Assembly: GCA_964409245.1 (NCBI GenBank)
Contig: CAYPCQ010000009.1
Coordinates: 35,215-99,214, forward strand
Origin: CAIMWS01 sp964409245
GTDB taxonomy: Bacteria > Verrucomicrobiota > Verrucomicrobiia > Limisphaerales > UBA1319
Length of the DNA stretch: 64,000 bases
Direction of reading: 5' to 3'
The notes under the pieces are model-generated. The model was not told where the DNA came from and did not search any database. It saw only the letters and a list, made by a program, of their open reading frames with translations. This document shows, in pieces, positions 35,204 to 44,664 of this stretch. The translations under genes were made by a program, and so were the position numbers. Numbering within the stretch: position 1 is the stretch's first letter; the number at the start of each line of letters is the position of its first letter.

Positions 35204-36015
35204 GCACGCCCAATTCCGACCTGCCACCCGCGAATTTCGGCAAAACGGTCATCCTTGAGCCGGATTGGCTGTCCAGCTTTCAAGGCCTGTGGGCGATGAC
35301 TTGGCGCCGCAAGCTCACGGTGCGGTCCTTGCTGGGCCTGGTGATCGGCATGCTGGCCCTGCCCACCCTGGCTTTCTTTTCCACCGAAGCGGGCAGCGAG
35401 AAGGTTTTTTATTATTGGCTGATCAATTTCTATTTGCAGGTGGTGGCCCCCCTGTATTGCCTCGCGGCTTTCGGGGATTTGATCCGGGATGAAGTGCAGT
35501 CCGACACGCTCAGTTTCCTGGTCACCCGGCCGGTCAGCCGGTCGAAGTTGTTGCTTCTGAAGTTTTTCGCCCAGATGCTATTCGTGCAGATCGTGCTCGT
35601 CATCGCGATGCTGCTTTTTAATTTCGTGGGCATCGTGCGCGAGATTCCCGGATTGGGGAAACTGATGCCTGTTTTCCTGGGCGTCCAAATATTGTCCGTC
35701 CTGGTGTATGGTGGGCTCTCCAGTTTGTTCGGCCTGCTGGCCCGCAAATATCTCGTGTTGGGGATTGTTTACGGATTTGTGGTGGAATTGGGCATCGCCC
35801 TGATTCCCACCAACATCAACAACCTGGCGATGAGCCGCAACCTGCGCACCATCCTCGCCAATGACGAAACCGTAAAACGGCTCTATTCCTGGTCCGCTGA
35901 AGGAACCCCCCTCGCGATAGGAATCCTGTTTTTTGCCACGGTGCTGTTTCTTTTCCTGAGCGCTTTATTGTTCACTTACCGTGAATATCACTCGGCTGAA
36001 GAGGTGCAAAAATAA
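35200..36015 (+). CDS. ABC transporter permease, ABC-2 type (second)
   Basis: 271 residues from a GTG start overlapping the ATPase stop by 4 bp. About six membrane helices are visible (LLGLVIGMLALPTLAFFST, FLYLQVV-like, LLLLKFFAQMLFVQIVLVIA, VLGIVYGFVVELGIALI, LAIGILFFATVLFLFLSALL). The segment RDEVQSDTLSFLVTRPVSRS is the typical ABC-2 motif after the second helix. Its stop TAA shares its last base with the ATG of the amidohydrolase gene, so all five genes are tightly coupled. Confidence 0.85.
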   Translation: MSTPNSDLPPANFGKTVILEPDWLSSFQGLWAMTWRRKLTVRSLLGLVIGMLALPTLAFFSTEAGSEKVFYYWLINFYLQVVAPLYCLAAFGDLIRDEVQSDTLSFLVTRPVSRSKLLLLKFFAQMLFVQIVLVIAMLLFNFVGIVREIPGLGKLMPVFLGVQILSVLVYGGLSSLFGLLARKYLVLGIVYGFVVELGIALIPTNINNLAMSRNLRTILANDETVKRLYSWSAEGTPLAIGILFFATVLFLFLSALLFTYREYHSAEEVQK

Positions 36016-37781
36016 TGAAAACTGCAATCCAAGTGCTGCCGCTGATTATGGCGGTTTTATCAACCAGCGGCCTGGCCATGGCGGCGGAAGATCCCCAAGA
36101 TCGGCCATCCCAGGCCACTCAATGGCGCGCCGAACACCGCCTCGTGGATCTGCACCAGCACGTGGCCTATTCCGAGTCCACCTTGCGGCGGGCCATAAAA
36201 ATCATGGATGCCGCCGGGTTGGGCGTGGCGATCAATTTAAGCGGAGGCTCAGTAACCCATAAGCCAGGCGAAAAATCCGAATTTGAGACCAATAAAGAAC
36301 TGGCTGACCGCTTGTTTCCGGGCCGTTTTTTGCATTACTTCAGCCTGGATTATGCGGGTTGGGGTGATCCGGATTTCGCCGGGCGTGCCGTGCGGCAAGT
36401 AGAGGAGGGGCATCGTTTGGGGGCCGCCGGATTCAAGGAGTTCAAGCGGTTGGGGCTGTACCTGAAGGACCGTTCCGGCAAACTCATCAAAGTGGACGAT
36501 CCCCAGCTGGATCCGGTCTGGCGCCGGTGTGGTGAATTGGGCTTGCCGGTTTCCATTCATGTGGCTGACCCCAAGGCCTTTTGGCTGCCATTTGACGCCG
36601 CCAACGAACGCTGGAAGGAACTCAAGGACCACAAAAGCTGGTGGTTCGGCGATCCCCAAAAGTATCCCACCTGGAAATCCCTTTTGGAGGATTTGAACCG
36701 GGTCATCGCCCGGCATCCCAAAACCACTTTTGTATGTGTGCATTTTGCCAATAACGCCGAGGAGGTTGAAACGGTGGATCGCTGGCTCGACACGTATCCC
36801 AACCTGATGGCCGATTTGGCCGCCCGCATTCCTGAAATTGGCCGGCATGATCCCGATTTGGTGCGGCGGATTTTCATCAAGCACCAGGATCGCATCCTGT
36901 TTGGGACTGATTTCATGGTCTATGATCAATTGATCCTGGGTTCGGGTGGCAGTGGCCCGCCGCCGACCGATGACGATGCCGTCCGTTTTTATGCCAAGCA
37001 TTGGCGTTGGATGGAAACCCGGGACCGCAGTTTTGAGCACATGACACCGATCCAGGGGGATTGGACGATCGACGCCATCGGCTTGCCGGCTGCGGTGCTC
37101 CGCAAGATTTACTTTGATAATGCCCGGCGCCTTTTGGCTGCTGCCTGGCCTTTGCCCCGCATCCAGGCCCAACGAATGGATCAGGATTTCAAGCTGGATG
37201 GGGATTTGACGAAATCTGCCTGGAACGGGGTGCCGCCTGCCCGAATGGAATACCAGAGTGGGAATTCCCGGCCCGTGCCGGAATTATCCACTTCGGTACA
37301 AATACTTTGGAGCGATAAATACTTATACTTGGGATACCGCTGTCCGTTCACCCGGTTGACGACTTTTGAGCCGCCCAACCTGGCCGCCGAGCGGATTGGT
37401 TTATGGGATCGGGATGTGGTGGAAGCCTTTATCGCGGATGAGACTTCCCGTTTGGATCAATATCTTGAGTTTGAATGGGCGCCCACCGGGGAGCAATTGG
37501 ATCTGTTGATCGATGGGCCGCGCAAGGATTTCGCCTGGAGCAGCGGTTGCGAATCGGTCGTAAAAGCCGATGCCAAGGCTGGGATTTGGACCGCAGAAAT
37601 CCGGATTCCCATGACCGCATTGACCAAAAAAATGCCGGTTCCCGGCGCCAAATGGCGGCTTAATTTTTATCGTTGCGATTATGCCAACCGGGCTTTTCTG
37701 GCTTGGAACCCCACCGGCAAGGGAACTTTCCATGCCCCCGAGAAATTCGGAATCCTGGAATTCATGGGTGCGAAGAAATAA
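36015..37781 (+). CDS. Exported amidohydrolase with C-terminal CBM9-like domain
   Basis: 588 residues. A signal peptide (VLPLIMAVLSTSGLAMAAE) is followed by an amidohydrolase-2 type TIM barrel at about 35-370: the HxH metal motif VDLHQHV, then VSIHVADPKAF, TTFVCVHFANN and ILFGTDFMV with the metal-binding Asp. From about 380 a beta-sandwich domain (DQDFKLDGDLTKSAWNG, LYLGYRCP, DRDVVEAFIADE, YLEFEWAP, WRLNFYRC) resembles the DOMON/CBM9 domain attached to many exported enzymes of this phylum. Substrate not evident. It ends the ABC operon and is followed by a terminator. Confidence 0.8.
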   Translation: MKTAIQVLPLIMAVLSTSGLAMAAEDPQDRPSQATQWRAEHRLVDLHQHVAYSESTLRRAIKIMDAAGLGVAINLSGGSVTHKPGEKSEFETNKELADRLFPGRFLHYFSLDYAGWGDPDFAGRAVRQVEEGHRLGAAGFKEFKRLGLYLKDRSGKLIKVDDPQLDPVWRRCGELGLPVSIHVADPKAFWLPFDAANERWKELKDHKSWWFGDPQKYPTWKSLLEDLNRVIARHPKTTFVCVHFANNAEEVETVDRWLDTYPNLMADLAARIPEIGRHDPDLVRRIFIKHQDRILFGTDFMVYDQLILGSGGSGPPPTDDDAVRFYAKHWRWMETRDRSFEHMTPIQGDWTIDAIGLPAAVLRKIYFDNARRLLAAAWPLPRIQAQRMDQDFKLDGDLTKSAWNGVPPARMEYQSGNSRPVPELSTSVQILWSDKYLYLGYRCPFTRLTTFEPPNLAAERIGLWDRDVVEAFIADETSRLDQYLEFEWAPTGEQLDLLIDGPRKDFAWSSGCESVVKADAKAGIWTAEIRIPMTALTKKMPVPGAKWRLNFYRCDYANRAFLAWNPTGKGTFHAPEKFGILEFMGAKK

Positions 37782-37813
37782 CCAACCTTTTTTCACTTCC
37801 CTCCGCATTATCC

Positions 37814-37840
37814 AACCCGCCAATCGGCGGGTTTTATTTT
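37814..37840 (+). terminator. Rho-independent terminator of the ABC/amidohydrolase operon
   Basis: AACCCGCC and GGCGGGTT form an 8-bp stem with an AATC loop, followed by TTATTTT, 33 bp after the amidohydrolase stop. Confidence 0.85.
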
Positions 37841-37907
37841 GCAAGTGCTGTGTCTGTAGTGGGTTGAGAAAATAATGCGGGAAGATACTGGGGCCACCCC
37901 GGAAAGC

Positions 37908-37941
37908 GAAACCGCCGGTGAAGTAAATCACCGGCGGTTTC
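37908..37941. repeat. Perfect 14-bp inverted repeat
   Basis: GAAACCGCCGGTGA and TCACCGGCGGTTTC flank a 6-base loop. No T-run follows on either strand, so a terminator role is uncertain. It lies in the 37782-38174 gap, in which I see no gene besides this and the operon terminator. Confidence 0.6.
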
Positions 37942-38174
37942 AAAGGCCTTGCGACCTAACACACGGAATCTGTTACTGACAAACGGGAATCCTTTGGTTA
38001 CTACCTGCTCATCAACGAGCACCGCAGCACATCCAAACCCAGTTGTCTTCAATCTCACCACCCTTCAGGCATTCTACTGAGTCGCTCAGTTGGCAACCTG
38101 GACAGCTACCTTTAGCCATCTGCGGTCAATATCGCAAAAAAATGGTCATTCGCCTAGATACATAAAGATGTGTA

Positions 38175-38801
38175 TTACCTCCCAAGGAATTTTGCGACCG
38201 CCTCGCCCCGCGAATGGACATGCAGTTTGCTGTAAATCCCTTTGATGTGCATGCGCACGGTATCGATGCTCAAGGCCAGGGAATCGGCGATTTCCTTGTA
38301 GGCGGCGCCTTGGGCCAGTTGCTCGAGGATTTCCCGTTCCCGGCGGGTGAGGGAATCGACTTCGCTGGTTTTTTCACCCATCCGGTTGAAATACTGCACC
38401 ACTTTGCGCGCAATGGGCCCGCTCATGGGCGAACCGCCCTGGCAGGCTTGCTCGATGGCCTCCAGCAGATCCGATTGCCGGTTCCGCTTGAGCAAATAGC
38501 CGCTGGCGCCGGCCACCAGTGACTGGAAAATTTTTTCGCTCTCCTCATAAACGGTCAGCATGATGATCGCCAGCGAAGGGAACTGAGCTTTGAGTTTGCG
38601 GACGCACTCGATGCCGCTGATGCCCGGCAGGTTGATATCCATGATCACGACTTCCGGCAATTGGTCCGGGATGGCTTGGAGCGCCTCCTCCCCGGTGCGG
38701 TAAGTGCCGATGCAGATGAGTTTGTCGGTCTTATTCAGCTCTTCCGCCAGGTTGTTCCGGATCCAATCGTTGTCCTCGACTATGGAGATTTTAATTGCCA
38801 C
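38175..38801 (-). CDS. NarL/FixJ-type response regulator
   Basis: 208 residues from the GTG at 38801, the start giving VAIKISIVEDNDWIRNNLAE; the frame is open further upstream but only as low-quality sequence. The receiver domain has the acidic pair in VEDND, the phospho-acceptor Asp in VVIMDINLPG, and Lys in LLKRN. The LuxR-type DNA-binding domain begins LTRREREILEQLAQGAAYKE and ends DTVRMHIKGIYSKLHVHSRG. The likely partner kinase at 39196-42432 lies upstream on the same strand, separated by 394 bp that contain repeat copy C. Confidence 0.9.
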   Translation of the reverse strand: MAIKISIVEDNDWIRNNLAEELNKTDKLICIGTYRTGEEALQAIPDQLPEVVIMDINLPGISGIECVRKLKAQFPSLAIIMLTVYEESEKIFQSLVAGASGYLLKRNRQSDLLEAIEQACQGGSPMSGPIARKVVQYFNRMGEKTSEVDSLTRREREILEQLAQGAAYKEIADSLALSIDTVRMHIKGIYSKLHVHSRGEAVAKFLGR

Positions 38802-38885
38802 AGGAAAAAATGTAAACCCCGCCTGCCAAGTTGCGCAATCCCGGATATTCGCGCTTGGGGACCGGTGTGCGGCCTTGCGGCAGGA

Positions 38886-39062
38886 AAGTGATTCATCTGG
38901 GGCCTGAGTGGTGTCCAGGCAAGTGGATCCGGCGTTTTTGCGGGATCTTCTTGGGCAAGGCATTTGTCATTCGCCAATTATCCCTGCCTGATCGGGACGG
39001 TTCCTATTTCGTCTGGCACAAAAATCTGAGGCGCAATCATTTCCATCCCAACTTCAGGAACG
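38886..39062 (+). repeat. Dispersed intergenic repeat, copy C
   Basis: The core 38932-39062 shares TTGTCATTCGCCAATTATCC, GATCGGGACGG, TCGTCTGGCACAAAAATCTG, AGGCGCAATCATTTCCATCC and CTTCAGGAAC with the other copies. Similarity to copy D extends upstream (AAAGTGATTCATC, GTGTCCAGGCAA), making this one of the longer copies. It fills much of the gap between the response regulator and kinase genes. Confidence 0.65.
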
Positions 39063-39195
39063 CGGCCAAGGGGGTATCACTCGTCCCAATTGCTTTCGCC
39101 AGGCGGGAATTCCCCGGGAGGAATAGGCGGTTAAAACACTTTCACCCGGTCCAGCTTCGATCCGCTGCGGATGGCGGGGGGATGGATTTCGGATC

Positions 39196-42100
39196 CTAAT
39201 GGGCAGGCTCGGTGGATTTGTCCATGGGGATGGGAATCGAGAATTGGATATGGGTGCCTTGACCGGGGGAAGATTGCAGGGAGAATTGGCCGCCCGATTT
39301 TTCGATGCGGTTTTGCATGTTCAGGAGGCCGTTGCCCTTGGTTTTGGCGTTGCTGATATCAAAGCCCTGGCCATTGTCGTCGATGGATACACCCAAAGTG
39401 CCACGGTCAAATTTGAGTTCAATCCGCACTTCGGAGGCACGGGCATACTTGGCCATGTTGTTCAGGGCCTCCTTGACGGTCAGGTAGAGGTTGTGGCGCA
39501 GTTCGGCGGAGAGGCGCACATCCGGCAGATCAGCGGGGATGCGCACCCGGTGGCGGGTGGGGGAATCCGCCAGGAAGCTCTCAACGTAGTTGAACAGGTA
39601 GGCAGCCAATTGCTCCAAGGTGTCGTTTTGGGGGTTGACGGCCCATACGGTTTCATCCAGGGCTTCGATGATTTCGCGGGCCGCAACATTCAGCCGCGAC
39701 AGGCAGTCGGATGCGGGCGCCTGATCCTGGGCGGTCCGCTGGGCCTGCTCGGTGAGCATGCTGATTTTGGTCAGGCGCGCACCCAGGTCGTCGTGCAGAT
39801 CCTGGGCGATGCGGGCGCGTTCGGCTTCCAGGAGGCGGGCTTGCTCCAATTGCTGGAGCCGGCGCTGCAGGCGGCGGATGGAGATGATGCGCGCGATCCC
39901 CGCAGTGCCGCCCAGGAGCACCGCCGCACTCAAGGCCTGAAACCAGCGCCGCTGCCAGAATTGGGGCGACACCCCGAAGGCAAGGCGGGTTCCCGATTCA
40001 TTCCATACCCCATGGTTGTTGCAGGCTTTGACCTCAAACACGTAATTGGCCGGAGGCAGCTGGCTGTAATAAGCCGTGCGGCGGCCGCTCGCGTCCACCC
40101 AATCCGGATCGTAGCCGCGCAAGCGGTATTTGAAGCGGACTTTGCCGGGATCGGCGAAGCTCAAGGCGGTATAGGAAAACACGTAGTTGCGTTTCCGGCT
40201 GGAGAAGCTGAGTTCCGGCTGCCCTGGCTGGTTGCCGCTGCTTCCGCGCAGATCCTGTGCCTGGCCCGCCACGCTGAATTCCTCAATCTGGACTGGCGGC
40301 GGCACCAGGTTCAGCCGCAGGTTGGCTGGATTCACGCGCACGCGGCCTTTGACGGTGGGGAGGCAGAGCTGGCCATCGGCGGTTTTGATGCCGGCGGGCT
40401 GGTAGCCGCCCGGGCACTCGATGCTGGGCAGGCCGTCGGAAATCCCCAGATTCAGGATCTCCAGCGGCGCTTCCGGATGCTCCATTTGGGTGACCAGCGA
40501 GGCCTTGGGGATGCGCAGAATGCCTTCGTAAGAGGTGAGCCAGAGGTTGGTGAAATTATCCTCCAGGATGCAGCAAATGGGCAGGGGAATAGAGGCATTG
40601 GGGCGGTTGAAATGCACGAACCGGCGGTCCTGGTAGCAACTGAGGCCACCGTCGGCAGAGCCGATCCAGAGCCGGTTTTGCCGGTCCGCGTAAAGCGCCC
40701 AAACAAATTTGTAGGGGAAGCCATCCCGGCTGGAATAAGCGGTCACCACCTGGTTGGAGAGGCGGGCCAGGCCGCCGCCCGCGGTGCCGACCCACAAGGT
40801 GCCCGTTGAGTCCTCAGTGACGCAACAGATGTCATTATGCGGCAGGCCTTTGTTGACCGTATAGATGGTGGGGCGGTTGGTGCGCATGCAAACCAGGCCT
40901 CCCTGCGTGCCGAACCAGACATTGCCACTGCTGTCCTCATAGCTCGCGGTTATGAAATCCAACCCGCCGGCCGATACGTGGTCATCCGCCTGGGGGGAGG
41001 AAAAATCGCGCAGCGGTTTGCGGCTGAACAGCCCATCCTGCAGGCGGAAAATGCCGCCGCCGCGCGTGCCCGCCCAAACCTGGTTCAAGTGATCCACCAG
41101 GATGGTGGACACATCCGGATTCAGCAGCCCTTGGGCGGGGCCAAAATGCTCGGGGGGGTCGAAATTGCGATGGTGGTAAATGCCGCGGCCGACACTGCCG
41201 CTCCAGAATTCCCCATTGGCCGCCACATCGACGGTGACCACGAAGGATTCGGACAAGCCCGGCTCGGCATCGATCAGTTGCACGCGCCGCTGGTGCAGCC
41301 GCCACAGGCCAGCGGTTTCCAGGCCAATCCACAGGCTGCCTTCCCGGTCTTCGAGGAGGCATCGGAAACGATCCCGCGTACGCCCGCTGCCCACCGATTT
41401 GAATCCGGCCGCGGGACGTCCATCCAAATGAAAGAGACCTAACCCAACCACACCGATCCAGACGTGCCCCGGCCGCCCTTGGAAACAGATATAGGAGCGG
41501 GCATCACCGGGCTGGGAGCGCAGCAGTTCGTCCTCGCCCAGGGTTTCCTGCCACCCGTTTTCATCGCACCGGCGAAGGCGGCCGTTAGCCAGCACATAAA
41601 CGCCGCCTTCCAGCGCGGGAAACATGGTTTGGATGTTCGGCGCGGAGGCGCGGAGGCGCAATTTCCCATCCTTCCATTGGGCGATTTCGCTTTTGCTGGC
41701 CAGCCAGGCGTTTTGCTGGGAGTCCCGGACCACCAGCTGGCAGGCGAAATCCGGCAAATCCGGGCTGGGGGCAGGCAGGGGAATGGCCCCTTGGCGGAAG
41801 CGATAAAGCCGGTTGTTTCCGGTTTGCAGCCAGAGGTTGCCCTCCCGGTCGCTGGTGAGCGATTGAACGGTTTCGAAATTAAAATTGGTGCTGCCGGCCA
41901 CCTGCCGGATTTGATCTTCAAGGATGTGATGCAGGGTGCCATCCTGGCAGGCGAACCAGGCGCCACCCTGGTTATCCATGACCACCCCCACCGGGTTCCG
42001 CACGCCGCGGGTGGGTTTGACCAGGGTGGAAAACCGGCCAGACCGGTATTGGCAAAGGCCTCCATCCTGCGTGACAATCCACAAGCGTCCCTCGGCATCC

Positions 42101-42432
42101 GTGTGCAGTTGGATGATTCGGTTATCCACCAAATCGGGAGTGTTGAGGGTATTGAAAACTGTGAACCGCAAACCGTCGAACCGCGCCAAGCCGTTGAGGG
42201 TGCCAACCCACAGGTAGCCATCGCGTGATTGAATCACGGAAGTCACTGTGCTTTGCGGCAGGCCGCTTTCCTTGGTCCAGGAATCCTCCAGGTAATCCTC
42301 GACGAGGCTGGAAAGATTATGCGTCTCCGCAGCCCCGGCCAGCCCGGGCCCGAGCAACATCAGCCAGGACAAAAGCCAGGACAAACCGTGCGTGCCTGGC
42401 GCCTGGGGCGTAGTCTTCCAGCGATGCATCAT
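39196..42432 (-). CDS. Propeller-type hybrid-less sensor histidine kinase
   Basis: 1078 residues. A signal peptide (LSWLLSWLMLLGPGLAGAAE) precedes about a dozen two-component-regulator propeller repeats (for example SRDGYLWVGTLNGLARFDG, DRQNRLWIGSADGGLSCYQD), then a Y_Y_Y domain (LSFSSRKRNYVFSYTALSFA, FKYRLRGYDPDW), one membrane helix near 830-850 (FQALSAAVLLGGTAGIARII), and a HisKA_3 kinase core with the phospho-His in AQDLHDDLG (about residue 880) and an ATPase domain (EALNNMAKYA, DDNGQGFD, GNGLLNMQNRIEKSGG). Periplasmic propellers of this kind often sense polysaccharides. The NarL-type regulator downstream is its probable partner; no receiver domain is fused. Confidence 0.9.
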   Translation of the reverse strand: MMHRWKTTPQAPGTHGLSWLLSWLMLLGPGLAGAAETHNLSSLVEDYLEDSWTKESGLPQSTVTSVIQSRDGYLWVGTLNGLARFDGLRFTVFNTLNTPDLVDNRIIQLHTDAEGRLWIVTQDGGLCQYRSGRFSTLVKPTRGVRNPVGVVMDNQGGAWFACQDGTLHHILEDQIRQVAGSTNFNFETVQSLTSDREGNLWLQTGNNRLYRFRQGAIPLPAPSPDLPDFACQLVVRDSQQNAWLASKSEIAQWKDGKLRLRASAPNIQTMFPALEGGVYVLANGRLRRCDENGWQETLGEDELLRSQPGDARSYICFQGRPGHVWIGVVGLGLFHLDGRPAAGFKSVGSGRTRDRFRCLLEDREGSLWIGLETAGLWRLHQRRVQLIDAEPGLSESFVVTVDVAANGEFWSGSVGRGIYHHRNFDPPEHFGPAQGLLNPDVSTILVDHLNQVWAGTRGGGIFRLQDGLFSRKPLRDFSSPQADDHVSAGGLDFITASYEDSSGNVWFGTQGGLVCMRTNRPTIYTVNKGLPHNDICCVTEDSTGTLWVGTAGGGLARLSNQVVTAYSSRDGFPYKFVWALYADRQNRLWIGSADGGLSCYQDRRFVHFNRPNASIPLPICCILEDNFTNLWLTSYEGILRIPKASLVTQMEHPEAPLEILNLGISDGLPSIECPGGYQPAGIKTADGQLCLPTVKGRVRVNPANLRLNLVPPPVQIEEFSVAGQAQDLRGSSGNQPGQPELSFSSRKRNYVFSYTALSFADPGKVRFKYRLRGYDPDWVDASGRRTAYYSQLPPANYVFEVKACNNHGVWNESGTRLAFGVSPQFWQRRWFQALSAAVLLGGTAGIARIISIRRLQRRLQQLEQARLLEAERARIAQDLHDDLGARLTKISMLTEQAQRTAQDQAPASDCLSRLNVAAREIIEALDETVWAVNPQNDTLEQLAAYLFNYVESFLADSPTRHRVRIPADLPDVRLSAELRHNLYLTVKEALNNMAKYARASEVRIELKFDRGTLGVSIDDNGQGFDISNAKTKGNGLLNMQNRIEKSGGQFSLQSSPGQGTHIQFSIPIPMDKSTEPAH

Positions 42433-42665
42433 ATCTTGTGCAGCGGCTTTTGATCTCCAATGACCGCACCCATCAAGCGCTTCGGAATCTCATGTCCACT
42501 GCCATTGGTGGCAGGTTAGCGGGCCCCGCATTCTGAAACAAGCCGGGAAAAACCAGCTTGGGCGAACCCGCCTGGATTCGGATCATGGCGTTCCGCAGGT
42601 CGTAGCTTTTTCGTCCAGGGCAGTCCCGGGGGGGCGGGTGATGTAACATTTTCCCCGTCGCCATC

Positions 42666-43517
42666 TCATTTTTGGCAGCGCGGGCAAAAAAAGGTGCTGC
42701 GGGCTGCCTGGACAATTTTCCGGATTTTCAATGCGCAAGTCCGGCACGCCAGGCCTTGGCGGTCGTAAACCGCCAGTCGCTCCTCGTAGTAATCCGCCGC
42801 GTCCGGGGCCTTGCCGTAGTAGAACAATTTGTCGGAACGATCCGGCGAACTCCAATTCAAGGGTACGGTGCTGCCGAAAGCGATGGCCTCGGCCAGAATA
42901 CTCTGGATGCTGCCCAGGAGTTTTGCCACTTGCGGGCGGTTCAGGCGGCGGCCCATTTTACGGGGTGAAAGGCCGGCCCGATGCAAGGCTTCGCTGGCGT
43001 AAATATTGCCCACGCCGGCCACAATGTTTTGATCCAGCAACAAAATTTTGATGGCCTGGGAGCGGGTTTTCAGGCGTTGCGCGAAATACTCCTCCGTGAA
43101 TTCACCAGCCCACGGTTCCGGGCCAAGCTTGGCGATGGCGGTGGTGTCCAGCGTCATGCGGCCGAAGTAACGGGTATCTTCAAATACCAGGTCGTGCTGG
43201 CGCAAATGGAATACCACGGCGGCATGTTTGGGCGGGGGCGTGCCGCGGGGAACCAGGAAAAGCCTGCCCGTCATACCCAAATGCCCCAGCATTTGGAAGG
43301 GTGGTTGTGGCGCTGGCGGTTGGAGGTTGAAAAGCAGGTATTTGCCCCGGCGGTTCAATCCGGAAAAACGGCAGTTTTTCAAGCGGCTCAGAAAAAATTC
43401 CAGGGGAGTGGGGGCCAGGATTTTGGCACGCTGAACGGTCACCGATTGGATGATCTGGTTTTCCAATAGGGGATCCAAATGGCGCACCAGCACTTCGACT
43501 TCAGGCAGTTCGGGCAA
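42666..43517 (-). CDS. mutM: Formamidopyrimidine-DNA glycosylase
   Basis: 283 residues starting PELPEVEVLVRHL, so the catalytic Pro2 and Glu3 are in place. Further features are LGMTGRL, the conserved Lys in HAAVVFHL-region, NIYASEALHRAGLSPR and the C-terminal zinc finger with CRTCALKIRKIVQAARSTFF then CPRC. The enzyme removes oxidised purines such as 8-oxoguanine. Its start lies 1 bp after the yraN stop, so it is co-transcribed with rnhB and yraN. The 42433-42665 gap holds nothing recognised. Confidence 0.96.
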   Translation of the reverse strand: MPELPEVEVLVRHLDPLLENQIIQSVTVQRAKILAPTPLEFFLSRLKNCRFSGLNRRGKYLLFNLQPPAPQPPFQMLGHLGMTGRLFLVPRGTPPPKHAAVVFHLRQHDLVFEDTRYFGRMTLDTTAIAKLGPEPWAGEFTEEYFAQRLKTRSQAIKILLLDQNIVAGVGNIYASEALHRAGLSPRKMGRRLNRPQVAKLLGSIQSILAEAIAFGSTVPLNWSSPDRSDKLFYYGKAPDAADYYEERLAVYDRQGLACRTCALKIRKIVQAARSTFFCPRCQK

Positions 43518-43518
43518 T

Positions 43519-43947
43519 TCAGTAGCGGTAGGGTGGGCTTAACGAGAACGAATTGGGCAGATGGCGAAGCTCCGTGGAGCCATCGGCTTGGTTCACGACC
43601 TCAACGACGTCGAACCGGATCAGGACTTGGGGATTTTTCAGAAGTTTGAGGTAATCCAGCGCGGTCAGGGTCAGCAGACGGCGTTTCCGCCGGTCAACCG
43701 CCGCGGCCGGCCGGGTCCAGTTGGAGGCATGGCGGGTTTTGACTTCAACAAAGACCAGGCAATCGCCATCCCGGAAGACCAGATCGATTTCCCCACGCCG
43801 GGAGCGGAAATTAGCGGTGAGGAATTTCAGGCCGGCTTTCCGCAGATAGTTCCTGGCTGCGGCTTCCCCCTGGCGGCCGATGGCCAGGTGCGCCGCTTCC
43901 GAGCGGCGCTCCCTCCACCAAGCCTTGATCCAATCCCATAATCGCAT
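43519..43947 (-). CDS. yraN: YraN/UPF0102 family nuclease-like protein
   Basis: 142 residues. The restriction-endonuclease-like core is clear: GRQGEAAARNYLRKAGLKFL, NFRSRRGEIDLVFRDGDCLV and FVEVKTRH, giving the E-x-D-...-E-x-K pattern of the family. Often next to rnhB in bacteria, as here. Function is not established; a role in DNA repair or recombination is assumed by others. 23 bp downstream of rnhB and 1 bp upstream of mutM. Confidence 0.93.
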   Translation of the reverse strand: MRLWDWIKAWWRERRSEAAHLAIGRQGEAAARNYLRKAGLKFLTANFRSRRGEIDLVFRDGDCLVFVEVKTRHASNWTRPAAAVDRRKRRLLTLTALDYLKLLKNPQVLIRFDVVEVVNQADGSTELRHLPNSFSLSPPYRY

Positions 43948-43970
43948 AGCTGGCCGGTTGGCTGGTGCAG

Positions 43971-44636
43971 CTAAAACAATTCGGCCTGTTTTAGTTTCAT
44001 GGGGGCGAAGGTGCGGCGGTGGATGGGGCAGGGACCGTGCTTTTCCAACGCCGCCAGATGCGCGGCCGTGCCATAACCCTTGTGTTCCGCAAATCCGTAG
44101 CCGGGATATTGGCGATCATATTCCTGCATCAAGCGATCGCGGGTGACTTTGGCGAGAATGCTGGCGGCAGCAATGGAATAGCTCAAGGCATCCCCCTTGA
44201 TGATCGGCGTTTGCGGGAACCGCATGGAGGCGACCCGGCGGCCATCCACCAACACGTGCCGGGGTGGGGGAGCCAGGCTGGCCAGAGCTTCGTTCATGGC
44301 GCGGTGGGTGGCTTGGAGGATATTGATGTCATCGATGATTTCGGCAGAACATTGCGCGATTCCGAAGCGGATAGCGGCCGCCGTGGTGAGAAATTGGAAA
44401 AAACGGTCGCGGGCGGAAGCGGTTAGCTGTTTGGAATCATTCAACCCGATCAGCTCATCGGGCAGGCCGTTTTGAATCCACTCGGTAGGCAGAACCACTG
44501 CCGCAGCCATGACCGGTCCTGCCAAGGGGCCGCGCCCCGCCTCATCCACGCCGGCGATCAGGGAATCACCGCGCTCAAGGAGCGCTCTCTCGAAGGCGAA
44601 CTGATCCTGGGGAACCGGCATCGCCTGGTGCAGCAC
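43971..44636 (-). CDS. rnhB: Ribonuclease HII
   Basis: 221 residues. The DEDD metal site starts with the Asp-Glu in LIAGVDEAGRGPLAGPV, continues through the Asp in HVLVDGRR and the Asp in KVTRDRLMQEYD. The C-terminus keeps GYGTAAHLAALEKHGPCPIH. The enzyme cleaves the RNA strand of RNA-DNA hybrids and misincorporated ribonucleotides. First gene of rnhB-yraN-mutM, separated from rplS by a terminator. Confidence 0.96.
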   Translation of the reverse strand: MLHQAMPVPQDQFAFERALLERGDSLIAGVDEAGRGPLAGPVMAAAVVLPTEWIQNGLPDELIGLNDSKQLTASARDRFFQFLTTAAAIRFGIAQCSAEIIDDINILQATHRAMNEALASLAPPPRHVLVDGRRVASMRFPQTPIIKGDALSYSIAAASILAKVTRDRLMQEYDRQYPGYGFAEHKGYGTAAHLAALEKHGPCPIHRRTFAPMKLKQAELF

Positions 44637-44664
44637 AGGTGGCGACCGTTAAAGACAGGAAAAA

